Positions 17,118 through 25,887 of a stretch of DNA of 64,000 nucleotides are shown piece after piece. This stretch comes from Sulfuricurvum sp. (GTDB lineage: Bacteria; Campylobacterota; Campylobacteria; Campylobacterales; Sulfurimonadaceae). The first letter of the stretch is position 1. Each line of letters starts with the position of its first letter. The notes beneath the pieces were generated by a model. It was given only the letters and a program-made list of their open reading frames with translations. It made no database searches and was not told where the DNA came from. The stretch covers positions 185,857 through 249,856 of the forward strand of contig NZ_JAUYFF010000010.1 in the NCBI RefSeq assembly GCF_030691015.1, written 5' to 3'. The position numbers and the translations under genes were made by a program.

Positions 17118-18290
17118 ATGACAAGCCTCTTTGACGATACACTCGCCGCCCAATACCGAAACGACCCGCTGGGAATGAGGGTCTATACCTCCCAACTCTT
17201 AGGGCAAAGTAAGGAGTTGGTACTCCACGGCGGCGGAAATACCTCGGTAAAAATTGATAACACCCTCTACGTCAAGGGATCAGGCTGGAATCTCGATACC
17301 ATCGAGAAAGGAGGATTCTCCCCCGTCGATCTGGGTGTACTGCTGGAAATGGCGACACGAGAGAGCCTGAGCGATACCCAAATGGTTGCAGAGCAACGTG
17401 CTGCCATGTCAGATCAGAGTTTCCCGAATCCCTCCATCGAAGCGATCCTTCACGCCATCATCCCTTATGATTTTGTCGATCACACCCATGCCGATGCGGT
17501 CGTTACCCTCACCAATACCCCCGAGGGGAAAGGATTAGTTCAAAAGCTCTACGGGAAAAATATGCTCATCATCGATTACGTGATGCCCGGATTTGAGCTG
17601 GCGAAACATATCTATGAGATTACCCGCAACATCGATTGGGAAAACCTTACGGGGATGGTTTTGATGCATCACGGCGTTTTCACGTTTGATAATGATGCAC
17701 AGCGTGCCTATGAGAAAATGATTGAACTTGTCACTGTCGCTGAAAAGTATCTCACTGAGCAGGTCACATTGGCGTGTGGTGATTGTGAAGGAAAAGGCGA
17801 CCCGAGTATTGCGCAAGCGGTCGGAATCGAAGCGGCAAAACTTCGCGGATGTGAGTTGTTTCCCCTTCTCATCGATTCACCCCGCGCCCAGCTTTTCAGT
17901 ATCCTCCCCAACCTCGAATCGCTTGTCAAAAAGGGAGGGTTGACACCCGAACACGTTATCCGGATCAAACCGTTCCCTGCAATCATCGACGGTGATATCG
18001 CTAAGGGAATTGAGCAATTTGCGCAGGAGTACAAAAGCTATTTCGATACTAATGCCTCCTCGGTACACATCTGTCTCGATCTCGCCCCCCGCTACGCGGT
18101 GATCAAAGGGGTAGGTATCGTCGTGCTGGGGAAAGATGAAAAAGAGTCCCGCATTATCGGCGACATCGTCAAACACACGATTACCGCTATTCTCTCTGCC
18201 GAACAGCTCGGCGGATGGACATCTCTTTCATTAGATAAAATGTTTGAAATGGAATACTGGGAACTCGAACAAGCTAAACTCAAAAAATAA
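17118..18290 (+). CDS. class II aldolase (RhaD-like aldolase half), possible phospho-AI-2 lyase
   Basis: A 390-residue zinc-dependent aldolase of the FucA/RhaD/AraD fold. The phosphate-binding HGGGNTSVK is at residues 37-45, a likely catalytic Glu at 108 (PSIEA), zinc ligands at His122 and His124 (DHTHAD), and a third at His184 or His185 (MHHGVF). It matches the aldolase half of bifunctional RhaD proteins without the dehydrogenase half. It stands divergent from luxS and is followed eight bases later by an LsrG-like gene. I infer cleavage of a phosphorylated DPD-derived sugar to dihydroxyacetone phosphate plus a two-carbon product. A conventional deoxy-ketose phosphate substrate is the main alternative. 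Confidence 0.85.
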   Translation: MTSLFDDTLAAQYRNDPLGMRVYTSQLLGQSKELVLHGGGNTSVKIDNTLYVKGSGWNLDTIEKGGFSPVDLGVLLEMATRESLSDTQMVAEQRAAMSDQSFPNPSIEAILHAIIPYDFVDHTHADAVVTLTNTPEGKGLVQKLYGKNMLIIDYVMPGFELAKHIYEITRNIDWENLTGMVLMHHGVFTFDNDAQRAYEKMIELVTVAEKYLTEQVTLACGDCEGKGDPSIAQAVGIEAAKLRGCELFPLLIDSPRAQLFSILPNLESLVKKGGLTPEHVIRIKPFPAIIDGDIAKGIEQFAQEYKSYFDTNASSVHICLDLAPRYAVIKGVGIVVLGKDEKESRIIGDIVKHTITAILSAEQLGGWTSLSLDKMFEMEYWELEQAKLKK

Positions 18291-18298
18291 GGAAAAAA

Positions 18299-18604
18299 AT
18301 GAAAATTACGAAAAAAGTGACCTTTATTGCCAAAGAGGAACATATCGCAACGGTAAAAAAATTATTAGAGGATATGGTTGCCCCCTCACTTAAAGAACCG
18401 GGGTGCCTCTATTACTATATCTTTCAGTCTCGTGATAATCCGCGTAAATTCTTCGCTGTTGAGTCGTGGGCAGATGAGGAGTCGTTAGAGGGGCATAAAC
18501 ACACGGAACATTATGCCTACTACAAATCGCATTATGAGCCGTTTGTGGACGATAAATATACCGAAGAGCTAGACCTTCTCGATGAAAAGGCGTATGGGTT
18601 CTAA
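18299..18604 (+). CDS. ABM-domain protein, LsrG-like
   Basis: A 101-residue antibiotic-biosynthesis-monooxygenase (ferredoxin-like dimer) protein. The pattern EPGCLYYYIFQSRDNPRKFFAVESWADEESLEGH followed by HYAYY is typical of this fold, split here as EPGCLYYYIFQSRDNP and FFAVESWADEESLEGH. LsrG, the enzyme that isomerises phosphorylated DPD, has the same fold and length. The fold alone does not prove the reaction, since many ABM proteins are quinol oxygenases or have no known role. The partner genes (luxS, aldolase, LsrK) are the reason to prefer an LsrG-like role. AAGGA lies six bases before the ATG, and the stop overlaps the lsrK stop by four bases. Confidence 0.8.
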   Translation: MKITKKVTFIAKEEHIATVKKLLEDMVAPSLKEPGCLYYYIFQSRDNPRKFFAVESWADEESLEGHKHTEHYAYYKSHYEPFVDDKYTEELDLLDEKAYGF

Positions 18605-20133
18605 ATTCCCGGAGCCTTCCACATCGGCTCCGTAATCCCTTCACGAACTAGCTCCATTTGTTTAGCGTACACTTTAAGCCATCTCTCTTTGATCTCGCCG
18701 TATTGTTCGTGATTAACCGCGTTCGGTTCATACGTCCGCTCGATTTTGACGATCTCTTTCCCCGCCTCTTCAAAGCTTTTATAGACCCCAGCACCGATAC
18801 CGCACGCCATCGCCACACCCAATGCCGTTGCCTCTTTGACTACCGGTACACGCACTTCTAATCCTGTGACATCCGCTAAAATCTGAGACCATAACGCTCC
18901 ATTAGCCGCTCCGCTTGCAAACGTAATGGAGCTGGGTGAAACGCCGCTAAAGGCTTTGATGTTTTCCAGATTGATCGCACTCACGATGCACGCGTTCTCT
19001 TCCAATGCACGAAACATCGATGCGACGTTGTATTTGGACTCATCCAAGCCAAGCCCGATAAACGAGGGAGAGGCGTGTATCCACTCGCCGTAGTTCATCC
19101 GATCACTAAAGATGGGGGTGATTCCATACGAACCGATGGGAACACTTTTAGACATTGCTTCAAGCTCTGCATAACTTTTCCCACACCCAAGGGTGTTACG
19201 AAACCACCGCATAACCAGTCCCGTAAAAAAGGTGATCCCTTCTGCCTGAGACATTCCGCGTACGACATGCGGATTGACCCGCAACAGCATCTCATTAGAG
19301 AGTTTCGCATCGCTAGGGATATTGACCACCTGCTGCCAAAAACTCCCTCCGAGTACCACCGCATCGCCGAGCGCAGATGCTCCCAGCCCCGCCGTACCGA
19401 TTTGAACGTCACCGCCCCCCATCACCACTAGGGTTTCCGTGCTTAATCCCGTCTCGTTAGAGGTTTCTGCATTGATGTGACCTAATACCTCTCCGCTCTC
19501 GCGTATCGGGACAAACAAATCTTTGAGTCCGCATCTCTCGAACTCAGTTTTATTCCAAGTGCGATTTTTCAGACTAAAAGCTCCCGCCGTTCCCGCATTA
19601 GAAGGCTCAGACGCTAACTCTCCGCTGAGCTTGAAGAGTATCCAATCACTGATCATTGTAAAATAGCGGGCTTTCTCATACACGGTTGGGCGATTATTTT
19701 TCAGCCACAGCAGTCGCGGTGCGGCAGAGAGGGCAAACGTTTGTCCACTTATTGCGTAACTCTCTGCTTCCAGTGTTGGAAATGTTTTTTTGAGATAGGA
19801 GACTTCCTCACCTGAGCGACCATCGACATTCGCTACTCCCCATATCTCACGGTTATCGCCATCATAGACAACGATCCCCTCGCGCATACTCGATGCCGAT
19901 ACCGCCGCAATCTCAGTAGGATTGATCCCTGAGGCAGCAATCGATTCTCGGATACACCGCTTCGCAAGTTCCCAACCGCGCACAAAATCAAATCCCATAG
20001 ACCCTGCAACACCCGCCTCAGCGATATGTTCCCACTCATATTGGGCAATAGCTACTTGATTTCCGAGTGTATCAAAAATGATGGAACGGATACTCCCCGT
20101 TCCCGCATCGAGTACTAGGAAGTAACGACTCAC
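18601..20133 (-). CDS. lsrK: autoinducer-2 kinase LsrK (FGGY family)
   Basis: A 510-residue FGGY carbohydrate kinase matching LsrK, which phosphorylates open-chain AI-2 (DPD). Segments I recognise from E. coli LsrK run its whole length: LDAGTGSIR, SSMREGIVVYD, SAAPRLLWLK, MISDW, EPSNAGTAG, VVMGGGDVQIG, LRVNPHVVRGMSQAEGI, IFSDRM, FRALEENACIVSA, LWSQILADVTGL and VPVVKEATALG. This is far more than general FGGY likeness. The start is a GTG at 20133 that overlaps the stop of a small upstream gene as GTGA. No lsr transporter genes (lsrACDB) or lsrR repressor are in the window. The kinase family is firm; the DPD substrate is a strong inference. Confidence 0.9.
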   Translation of the reverse strand: MSRYFLVLDAGTGSIRSIIFDTLGNQVAIAQYEWEHIAEAGVAGSMGFDFVRGWELAKRCIRESIAASGINPTEIAAVSASSMREGIVVYDGDNREIWGVANVDGRSGEEVSYLKKTFPTLEAESYAISGQTFALSAAPRLLWLKNNRPTVYEKARYFTMISDWILFKLSGELASEPSNAGTAGAFSLKNRTWNKTEFERCGLKDLFVPIRESGEVLGHINAETSNETGLSTETLVVMGGGDVQIGTAGLGASALGDAVVLGGSFWQQVVNIPSDAKLSNEMLLRVNPHVVRGMSQAEGITFFTGLVMRWFRNTLGCGKSYAELEAMSKSVPIGSYGITPIFSDRMNYGEWIHASPSFIGLGLDESKYNVASMFRALEENACIVSAINLENIKAFSGVSPSSITFASGAANGALWSQILADVTGLEVRVPVVKEATALGVAMACGIGAGVYKSFEEAGKEIVKIERTYEPNAVNHEQYGEIKERWLKVYAKQMELVREGITEPMWKAPGI

Positions 20134-20333
20134 CGTAACTCTTTCATGTTCAAAAAGAGCTCCATCGGGAGGCGCTTTTCTATAGTCCCCTCAATAGGAC
20201 GGATATCAACATTACAAATTGTCTCTTTGAGCTCTTCAGCAAGTTCGAGCAACTCTTCTTTGCTTTCGCGCTTTGCGATGCCGCGTGCGGAACATCCTGA
20301 ATTGTTTAAATGGTTATAGGTCATTCTGTACAT
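20130..20333 (-). CDS. small protein coupled to lsrK, unknown
   Basis: A 67-residue frame starting at ATG 20333 (GGA eight bases upstream); a TTG at 20345 and an ATG at 20324 are alternatives. It contains NNSGCSARGIAKRES, then an acidic helix (KEELLELAEELKETI) and IRPIEGTIEKRLPMELF. It has no membrane segment or recognised domain. The stop overlaps the lsrK GTG, so the kinase is probably translated by coupling from this gene. It could be a partner, a regulator, or only a leader frame. Confidence 0.55.
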   Translation of the reverse strand: MYRMTYNHLNNSGCSARGIAKRESKEELLELAEELKETICNVDIRPIEGTIEKRLPMELFLNMKELR

Positions 20334-20425
20334 AAGATTATCCAATAGTTTTAAGTAATAGGATAAAGCAAAGAGAGTTCCAAAAATTTATAAGGGGAAA
20401 AGAGAGAAGATAAAGAGAGGAGAGG

Positions 20426-20442
20426 AAGTGTCTTAGACACTT
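20426..20442 (-). terminator. terminator hairpin holding the porB stop codon
   Basis: AAGTGTC and GACACTT pair perfectly (seven base pairs) around TAA, the porB stop. A pyrimidine-rich run follows on the minus strand. Confidence 0.5.
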
Positions 20443-21389
20443 GCCTCTTCGCGACGTTGGAGATAATCCCATTTCGCATCGACACGAGTTTGCCACTCAT
20501 CGATAAGGTAATCGTATTGTTTGGTGAAAAGGTGTTTAAAACGCCCTTGTGCACCGAGGTAATCACGTACCGGAACAATATTTTTCGGACGGTAAGTAAT
20601 ATTAAGTTTGGTTCCGTCAATGATTTCGTACAATGGGAAAACCAATGAATCGGTTGCCAAATCAGAGATGGAGATGGTATCTTCCGGAGCAAATTTCCAC
20701 TCAGTTGTACACGCTGACATCGCATTAATATAAACAGGGCCTTCTGCGGCAAACCCTTTTTGAATTTTTGCCACCATGTCTTTCCATTTGTTCGGAGCGA
20801 CTTGTGCTACATAAGGGGCACCGTGTGCCGCCATAATCGCCATCATGTCTTTTTTGTTACGTTTTTCACCGTAACTGACACGTCCTGCAGGCGTCGTCGT
20901 TGCTGATGCACCGATCGGAGTCGAACTTGAGCGCTGTCCACCTGTGTTTGCATACACTTCATTGTCCAAACAAACGTACATCATGTTGTGCCCGCGTTCA
21001 AAACATCCTGAAATCCATTGGAATCCGATATCATAAGTTGCACCATCACCGCCGAATGCGACAAATTTAGGTACGCGATCCGGTTGTTTCAAACGCCCTT
21101 TGGTTTTGAGTGCTTTGTACATCGCTTCAGCACCCGCTACCGCAGAGGAACCGTTTTCAAATCCGATATGAATCCATGATGCATCCCAAGAAGTATACGG
21201 ATAAACCGCAGTACATACTTCCAAACATCCTGTCGATGCCGCAAGAATCAAATCATCATTCGTAGCGTTTAAAACTTCACGAACAATAATCGAGTGGGCA
21301 CAGCCCGGGCAAAGAAGGTTAGCCCCTTCAAAGCGATCCGCTGAAGTGGAAAAATCTTTGAGGTTTTTAATTTTTTTCATTTCTGACAT
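20433..21389 (-). CDS. porB: pyruvate:ferredoxin oxidoreductase, beta subunit
   Basis: The beta subunit binds thiamine diphosphate and a 4Fe-4S cluster. The TPP signature is FGGDGATYDIGFQW with CLDNEVYANTGGQRSS; cluster cysteines appear in CPGCAHS and STGCLEV, plus a later Cys in SACTTEWK. With the other three subunits it interconverts pyruvate and acetyl-CoA plus CO2 using ferredoxin, which in this group can run towards carbon fixation. AAGGAG sits five bases before the ATG. It is the last gene of the porC-porD-porA-porB run. Confidence 0.94.
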   Translation of the reverse strand: MSEMKKIKNLKDFSTSADRFEGANLLCPGCAHSIIVREVLNATNDDLILAASTGCLEVCTAVYPYTSWDASWIHIGFENGSSAVAGAEAMYKALKTKGRLKQPDRVPKFVAFGGDGATYDIGFQWISGCFERGHNMMYVCLDNEVYANTGGQRSSSTPIGASATTTPAGRVSYGEKRNKKDMMAIMAAHGAPYVAQVAPNKWKDMVAKIQKGFAAEGPVYINAMSACTTEWKFAPEDTISISDLATDSLVFPLYEIIDGTKLNITYRPKNIVPVRDYLGAQGRFKHLFTKQYDYLIDEWQTRVDAKWDYLQRREEASV

Positions 21390-21398
21390 AGGGGCTCC

Positions 21399-22622
21399 TT
21401 AGAAAAAAGAGAGTTTCGGTCCGCGAAGACCGATATACTGTTGCAATGGAGTGGTTACTTTACCAGCATCCGCATTTGCTTTGAGATCCGTGAAGATACT
21501 CACTAAGTGTGCTTTGGTCAAATCACGTCCGCCCAATCCGTAGATATAGTTCGTGAGAACTGTTTTCGTATCGGTGTTAAACAATGATCCTGAAATCTCA
21601 TTGAATAAGGCTCCGACCGTACCATGCGGGCTTGAACGATCAAGTGCTCCGATTGCTTTGACATCTTTCAATGCCGCTGCAATTTGCTCCAATGGCCATG
21701 GACGGAACACACGAATACCGACGACACCCGCTTTAATGCCGTGTTGTGCACGCATCTCTTCGGCAACTTCACGTGCCGTTTCAACCGATGTTCCCATACA
21801 AACAACCGCTACTTCCGCATCGTCCATATTATACGACTCAACGATGTTATAACGACGACCTGTCAATTTTTCAAACTCGTCAAACGCCGCTTCGATTTTC
21901 GGGATAACTGCTGTCATAAGAGCATGCTGCTGACGTGCTTTATGCTCAAAATGCCAATCTTCTTCCGTTTGTACCCCGTGAGTTACCGGATGATCAAGAT
22001 CGAGCATATCGTTCATCGGTTTATATTCACCGACGAATTTGTAGGCTACATCATCAGGAAGGGTATGAACCCCTTGAGCCGTATGTGAGGTCATAAATCC
22101 GTCTTGGTGAACCATAGCCGGCAAACGAACGTCATGATCTTCAGATACTTTGAATGCAATGAAGTTCAAATCATAGGCATTTTGAGGGCAATACGAATCG
22201 AGTTGAATCCAACCGCTGTCGCGTCCCATATACATATCAGAGTGATCACCGTTAACGTTAAGCGGCGCACCGATAGCACGATTAACAACATTAAGGACGA
22301 TCGGTAAACGCATACCTGATGCAGAGTACAACGTCTCTACCATCAGTGCAAACCCTTGAGAACTGGTAGCCGTAGCAACCCGTCCACCTGCTGCAGCCGC
22401 ACCGATACAACATGACATTGCACCGTGTTCAGATTCAGTCATTACAAATTCGCCGTCCACATAGCCGTTTGCAGTAAAACCTGCATAATTTTCTACGATA
22501 GGTGTCGATGGGGTAATAGGGTAAGCGGCTACTACGTCAACTTGCACTTGACGAAGTGCATGACTTGCAGCCATATTACCATCCCAAACTTCAATATCGC
22601 GTAGTTCCATTGTATCAGCCAT
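21399..22622 (-). CDS. porA: pyruvate:ferredoxin oxidoreductase, alpha subunit
   Basis: A 407-residue alpha subunit. The N-terminal GNMAASHALRQVQVDVVAAYPITPSTPIVE and the ATSSQGFALMVETLYSASGMRLPIV segment (quoted in parts: AAYPITPSTPIVE, SSQGFALMVE) are the substrate- and TPP-facing regions of the 2-oxoacid oxidoreductase alpha chain. GVVGIRVFRPWPLEQI marks the CoA-binding domain III. Its ATG shares a base with the porD stop. Confidence 0.94.
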   Translation of the reverse strand: MADTMELRDIEVWDGNMAASHALRQVQVDVVAAYPITPSTPIVENYAGFTANGYVDGEFVMTESEHGAMSCCIGAAAAGGRVATATSSQGFALMVETLYSASGMRLPIVLNVVNRAIGAPLNVNGDHSDMYMGRDSGWIQLDSYCPQNAYDLNFIAFKVSEDHDVRLPAMVHQDGFMTSHTAQGVHTLPDDVAYKFVGEYKPMNDMLDLDHPVTHGVQTEEDWHFEHKARQQHALMTAVIPKIEAAFDEFEKLTGRRYNIVESYNMDDAEVAVVCMGTSVETAREVAEEMRAQHGIKAGVVGIRVFRPWPLEQIAAALKDVKAIGALDRSSPHGTVGALFNEISGSLFNTDTKTVLTNYIYGLGGRDLTKAHLVSIFTDLKANADAGKVTTPLQQYIGLRGPKLSFF

Positions 22623-23041
22623 TAGTCTTCCTTTGGTTCTTCTGCTTGGTCTTTTTTCTCTTTTTTAGGCCATTCGGCAAGAGCACTCTCTTCATCTTTT
22701 TGTTCAGGGAACATGAGAAGAGATTTAGGGTTTGTCGGGCAAACCTGTACACAGATTCCGCATCCTTTACAGTGATCGAAATCGATTCCGATCATCTTTT
22801 TATCGCGTGAAATGATCGACATATCCGGGCAATAAACCCAGCAAAATTGGCAGTCAATACAATAATCTTTGTTGAACAAAGGTTTTTCAATACGCCAGTC
22901 AGCTACACTCGCCGTGAACGAGCTTGATTGTGAATAAGGGCGATTCTCCGGAAGTGTTGTTGCGATATCGCTTACGGCTCCGTCAAACGTTCGGAGCATG
23001 GCACCGATTTCGAACCCATCCCATCCTTTTTTTTCCATCAT
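22622..23041 (-). CDS. porD: pyruvate:ferredoxin oxidoreductase, delta (ferredoxin-like) subunit
   Basis: A 139-residue protein with two 4Fe-4S motifs, CIDCQFCWVYCPD and CKGCGICVQVCPTNP. These carry electrons from the catalytic subunits to soluble ferredoxin. A Lys/Glu-rich tail of about 25 residues (EQKDEESALAEWPKKEKKD) extends beyond the usual delta subunit. The ATG at 23038 may be the true start, since AAGGAG is then six bases away. Confidence 0.93.
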   Translation of the reverse strand: MMEKKGWDGFEIGAMLRTFDGAVSDIATTLPENRPYSQSSSFTASVADWRIEKPLFNKDYCIDCQFCWVYCPDMSIISRDKKMIGIDFDHCKGCGICVQVCPTNPKSLLMFPEQKDEESALAEWPKKEKKDQAEEPKED

Positions 23042-23048
23042 GTGCTCC

Positions 23049-23606
23049 TTATTTCACTTCATCATACGCGCGTTGTATCGCGATCATGTTGGCATCGATA
23101 ATTTTTTGTGGAAGTTTTTTGAGAACTTTAATCATGCTCTCTTTGAAAAACTCGATGTCATACATCTCTGATACTTTCATCAATGCACCCAGCATTGGTG
23201 TATTAGGGATCGCTTTTCCGATTGTCTCTTGAGCAATTTTAATACAGTCTACGGTGTAGACTTTTTTCCCTTCCAATTTCGGCTGAGAAGCAATAAGCTC
23301 ATCCGTACTCATATGAGTTGTAACGATATAAATAGTATTATCTTTTTCGTTTGCCGTGATGTCTGCGACATATACCAATGCAGGGTCAATAACCAAAACA
23401 TAGTCGGGTCTCATAAATTTTTCGTGGTTCATAACCACTTTATCATCGACGCGATTATACGCCGTCATGGCTGCTCCACGTTTAGCTGACCCGTAAAACG
23501 CAAATGCCTGTACATGCTTACCGGTGGTGGATACAACATCGGCTAGACCTTTTGCACCTGTTACGGCACCTTGTCCGGCTCGACTATGCCATCGAATCTC
23601 TAGCAT
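23049..23606 (-). CDS. porC: pyruvate:ferredoxin oxidoreductase, gamma subunit
   Basis: The 185-residue gamma subunit begins EIRWHSRAGQGAVTGAKGLA, the glycine-rich signature of this subunit, and continues with AFAFYGSAKRGAAMTAYNRV. It is the first gene of the four-gene operon. The order gamma-delta-alpha-beta is typical of the four-subunit enzyme in Campylobacterota. AGGGAG lies upstream of the ATG, and the AT-rich 122-base upstream gap should hold the promoter, though I see only a weak TAGAAT. Confidence 0.92.
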   Translation of the reverse strand: MLEIRWHSRAGQGAVTGAKGLADVVSTTGKHVQAFAFYGSAKRGAAMTAYNRVDDKVVMNHEKFMRPDYVLVIDPALVYVADITANEKDNTIYIVTTHMSTDELIASQPKLEGKKVYTVDCIKIAQETIGKAIPNTPMLGALMKVSEMYDIEFFKESMIKVLKKLPQKIIDANMIAIQRAYDEVK

Positions 23607-23728
23607 GAATTCTCCCTCTGACTTAAGTTTAAGTTGAATTTTATCAATACGTGTATTCTATGAAAGTTGCTCTTAAATGTAGCTTTTCAGTCGTTGCGAG
23701 CGATAAAACCAAAGATAAAATGTTACTT

Positions 23729-24373
23729 TCATCCCCTCTGAGCGATATATTTTACCGCTTCAAGAGCATTAGGTTTTATAATATCCGTTAATGTTAGCAA
23801 TTGTTCCATATTATCGTATCCGCTGGTGATCGCGACACATTCTATCCCGGCACGGTTAGAAGCTTCAATATCAAGTCGGGTATCCCCGATCATCCAAACA
23901 CTTAAATTAGGATTCCCCATCTCTTCTAGTGCTTTTAAAATCGGTTCGGGATGTGGCTTTGGATTCTCAACATGCTCACGCCCTATGAGTACCTCAAAAT
24001 AGTGCATCAACTCAAAATGTTCCATCAGCTCACGCGAATAAAGCCCTGTTTTGGTGGTTACGATCCCTAAACGGGCAAATAAGGAGGCTTCGTGTACCGC
24101 TTCTCTTGCTCCGGGGAGCAAGAGAGTCTTTTGGCGTGAAATTTCCCGATAATAGAGTTTATAGGTCGCCACGTGTGCATCAATCGCTTCTGTTTCAACT
24201 CCGACACCCTCAAACATCGTCTCCAAGGTGTGTCCTATCTGTGAGGTAATCATCGCATCACTCACACCATGACCAAAACCGTGCGTTTGAAGAGAGTGGT
24301 GAAAACTCTCCAAAATTGCTTCGGTTGAATCGATCAGTGTCCCGTCTAAATCAAATAAAATCACTTTTTTCAT
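23729..24373 (-). CDS. gph: HAD-family phosphatase, phosphoglycolate phosphatase-like
   Basis: A 214-residue haloacid dehalogenase hydrolase. Motif I is DLDGTLIDST, motif II TTKTG, motif III includes KPHPEP, and motif IV is GDTRLDIEASNRAG. This arrangement with an alpha-helical cap is that of Gph and PpaX proteins, which remove phosphate from small molecules such as 2-phosphoglycolate. The start at ATG 24373 overlaps the upstream stop by four bases and has GGGA before it. Substrate not provable from sequence. Confidence 0.85.
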   Translation of the reverse strand: MKKVILFDLDGTLIDSTEAILESFHHSLQTHGFGHGVSDAMITSQIGHTLETMFEGVGVETEAIDAHVATYKLYYREISRQKTLLLPGAREAVHEASLFARLGIVTTKTGLYSRELMEHFELMHYFEVLIGREHVENPKPHPEPILKALEEMGNPNLSVWMIGDTRLDIEASNRAGIECVAITSGYDNMEQLLTLTDIIKPNALEAVKYIAQRG

Positions 24374-25869
24374 TTTTTTTCCCAATCGATATAATTTTCC
24401 CAAATGCCGTTAATACTCGGTTTTATCCCTTTGATCGATCGGCTATAGACGTTGATCTCATTAGGGATCACCAAAAAGAGATAAGGGTTATCCTCTGCAA
24501 TTTGAGCGAAAATTTGACGCTGCAAAGAGGCAATCCTCTCAGGATCGGTCGAATTTTCCATCTGTTCTATCAGAGTGTCGGTACGCGCCGAATGGTACCC
24601 CACAAGATTAAACCCTCCCGGAACGTCACTCTCAGAGTGCCAAAGAGCATACGGATCAGGGGTCAGGGAAAGCGACCAGCCCAACAATACCGCATCAAAC
24701 TTTCTGGGTGCTACAACCGTATTCAAAAACGCCTGCCACTCCATCACCCGCAGCGTCACCCTCACCCCGACACCCTGAAGCTGACGTTGTAAAATTTCGG
24801 CGGCATACGGGCGAATCGCATTTGAGTTTGAGGTTGCGATCTCAAACTCAAGAGGGTGAGCGGCATCGTATCCTGCGGCTTTTAGGAGAGATCTAGCACG
24901 TACAAGATCACGTTTCGGAGTCTTTATCTCCGTGTTGAATCCTTTGCTTCCCGGTAAAAAAGGGCCGGTACATACTTTTCCATGCTTCAAAAACAATACA
25001 TCGATCAAAGCCTCACGGTCAATTGCCAATGAGAGGGCTTCACGGACTCTGGGATCTTGAAATTTTTTCAGTCTGAGGTTAAGTCCCAGATAGGTATAAC
25101 TGTGGGAGGGGAGCTCCAACGTTGCAAATTTTTGATGAAACGATGTGTCCAATTGCCGTTCATACTGCATCGGCTCCAAGCCGCTTACATCGATTTGACC
25201 CGATTTCAGCATCAAAAATCGGGTCATCGGATCACTGATGACATGAAATATAATTTTTTGAATCTTCGGAGGATGCTCGAAATAACTCGGGTTAGCCTCC
25301 AGAACAATCTGTTTCGAAAACTCCAGCTTTTTCAGGATATACGGCCCTGTTCCGATAGGAGCGGTATTAAAGCGTGAACCCATTATATCTTTTTCATTTT
25401 TGAGAATATGGCTTGGGACAATCCCCATCATCCATATTTCCAACGCTTTGAAATAGGGTTTTTCATAGGTAACGCGAAGGGTATGCTCATCAATGATTTT
25501 AACTTGTTTGATAACTCTGAAATCGGAAGCATAAGGGGTAATAGTCGTCGGCGATTTAATCAGATTATAGGTGAACAAGACATCCCTAGACGTGAACGGC
25601 TTGCCGTCATGCCATTTTACCCCGCGTCGAAGTTTAAACTCAATGAGTGTCGGAGTAACAAAACGGTAGGATTCTGCCAAATCCCCGATGATTTTCTGAC
25701 CGCTCTCGTCGTATTTGACAAGAGAGTTAAAGAGAAATCCGGCAATAGACGAACTGGCCGAATCGGTAGCAATCAGAGGATTAAGACGCGCAGGGTTAGA
25801 GGAGGCACTTAGATGAAGTGTCGATGCGATGAGCCAAACACTCTGTAAAAGAAGTAGTAAAAGTTTCAA
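24370..25869 (-). CDS. extracellular solute-binding protein family 5 (peptide-binding)
   Basis: A 499-residue DppA/OppA-type periplasmic binding protein. It has a signal peptide (residues 1-24, KLLLLLLQSVWLIASTLHLSA), the family signature around residues 75-120 (FKLRRGVKWHDGKPFTSRDV), and VREALSLAIDREALIDVLF. It normally delivers peptides or similar solutes to an ABC transporter, but no permease or ATPase gene is nearby. The start is a TTG at 25869, preceded by a weak GAG and an extended -10 at 25893-25901. Confidence 0.9.
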   Translation of the reverse strand: MKLLLLLLQSVWLIASTLHLSASSNPARLNPLIATDSASSSIAGFLFNSLVKYDESGQKIIGDLAESYRFVTPTLIEFKLRRGVKWHDGKPFTSRDVLFTYNLIKSPTTITPYASDFRVIKQVKIIDEHTLRVTYEKPYFKALEIWMMGIVPSHILKNEKDIMGSRFNTAPIGTGPYILKKLEFSKQIVLEANPSYFEHPPKIQKIIFHVISDPMTRFLMLKSGQIDVSGLEPMQYERQLDTSFHQKFATLELPSHSYTYLGLNLRLKKFQDPRVREALSLAIDREALIDVLFLKHGKVCTGPFLPGSKGFNTEIKTPKRDLVRARSLLKAAGYDAAHPLEFEIATSNSNAIRPYAAEILQRQLQGVGVRVTLRVMEWQAFLNTVVAPRKFDAVLLGWSLSLTPDPYALWHSESDVPGGFNLVGYHSARTDTLIEQMENSTDPERIASLQRQIFAQIAEDNPYLFLVIPNEINVYSRSIKGIKPSINGIWENYIDWEKK

Positions 25870-25887
25870 TCCGTGCTCATTTTTTAG

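Noticed and set aside
20351..20752. 133-residue frame overlapping porB on the same strand
   Set aside because: It overlaps PorB in another frame and looks random in composition.
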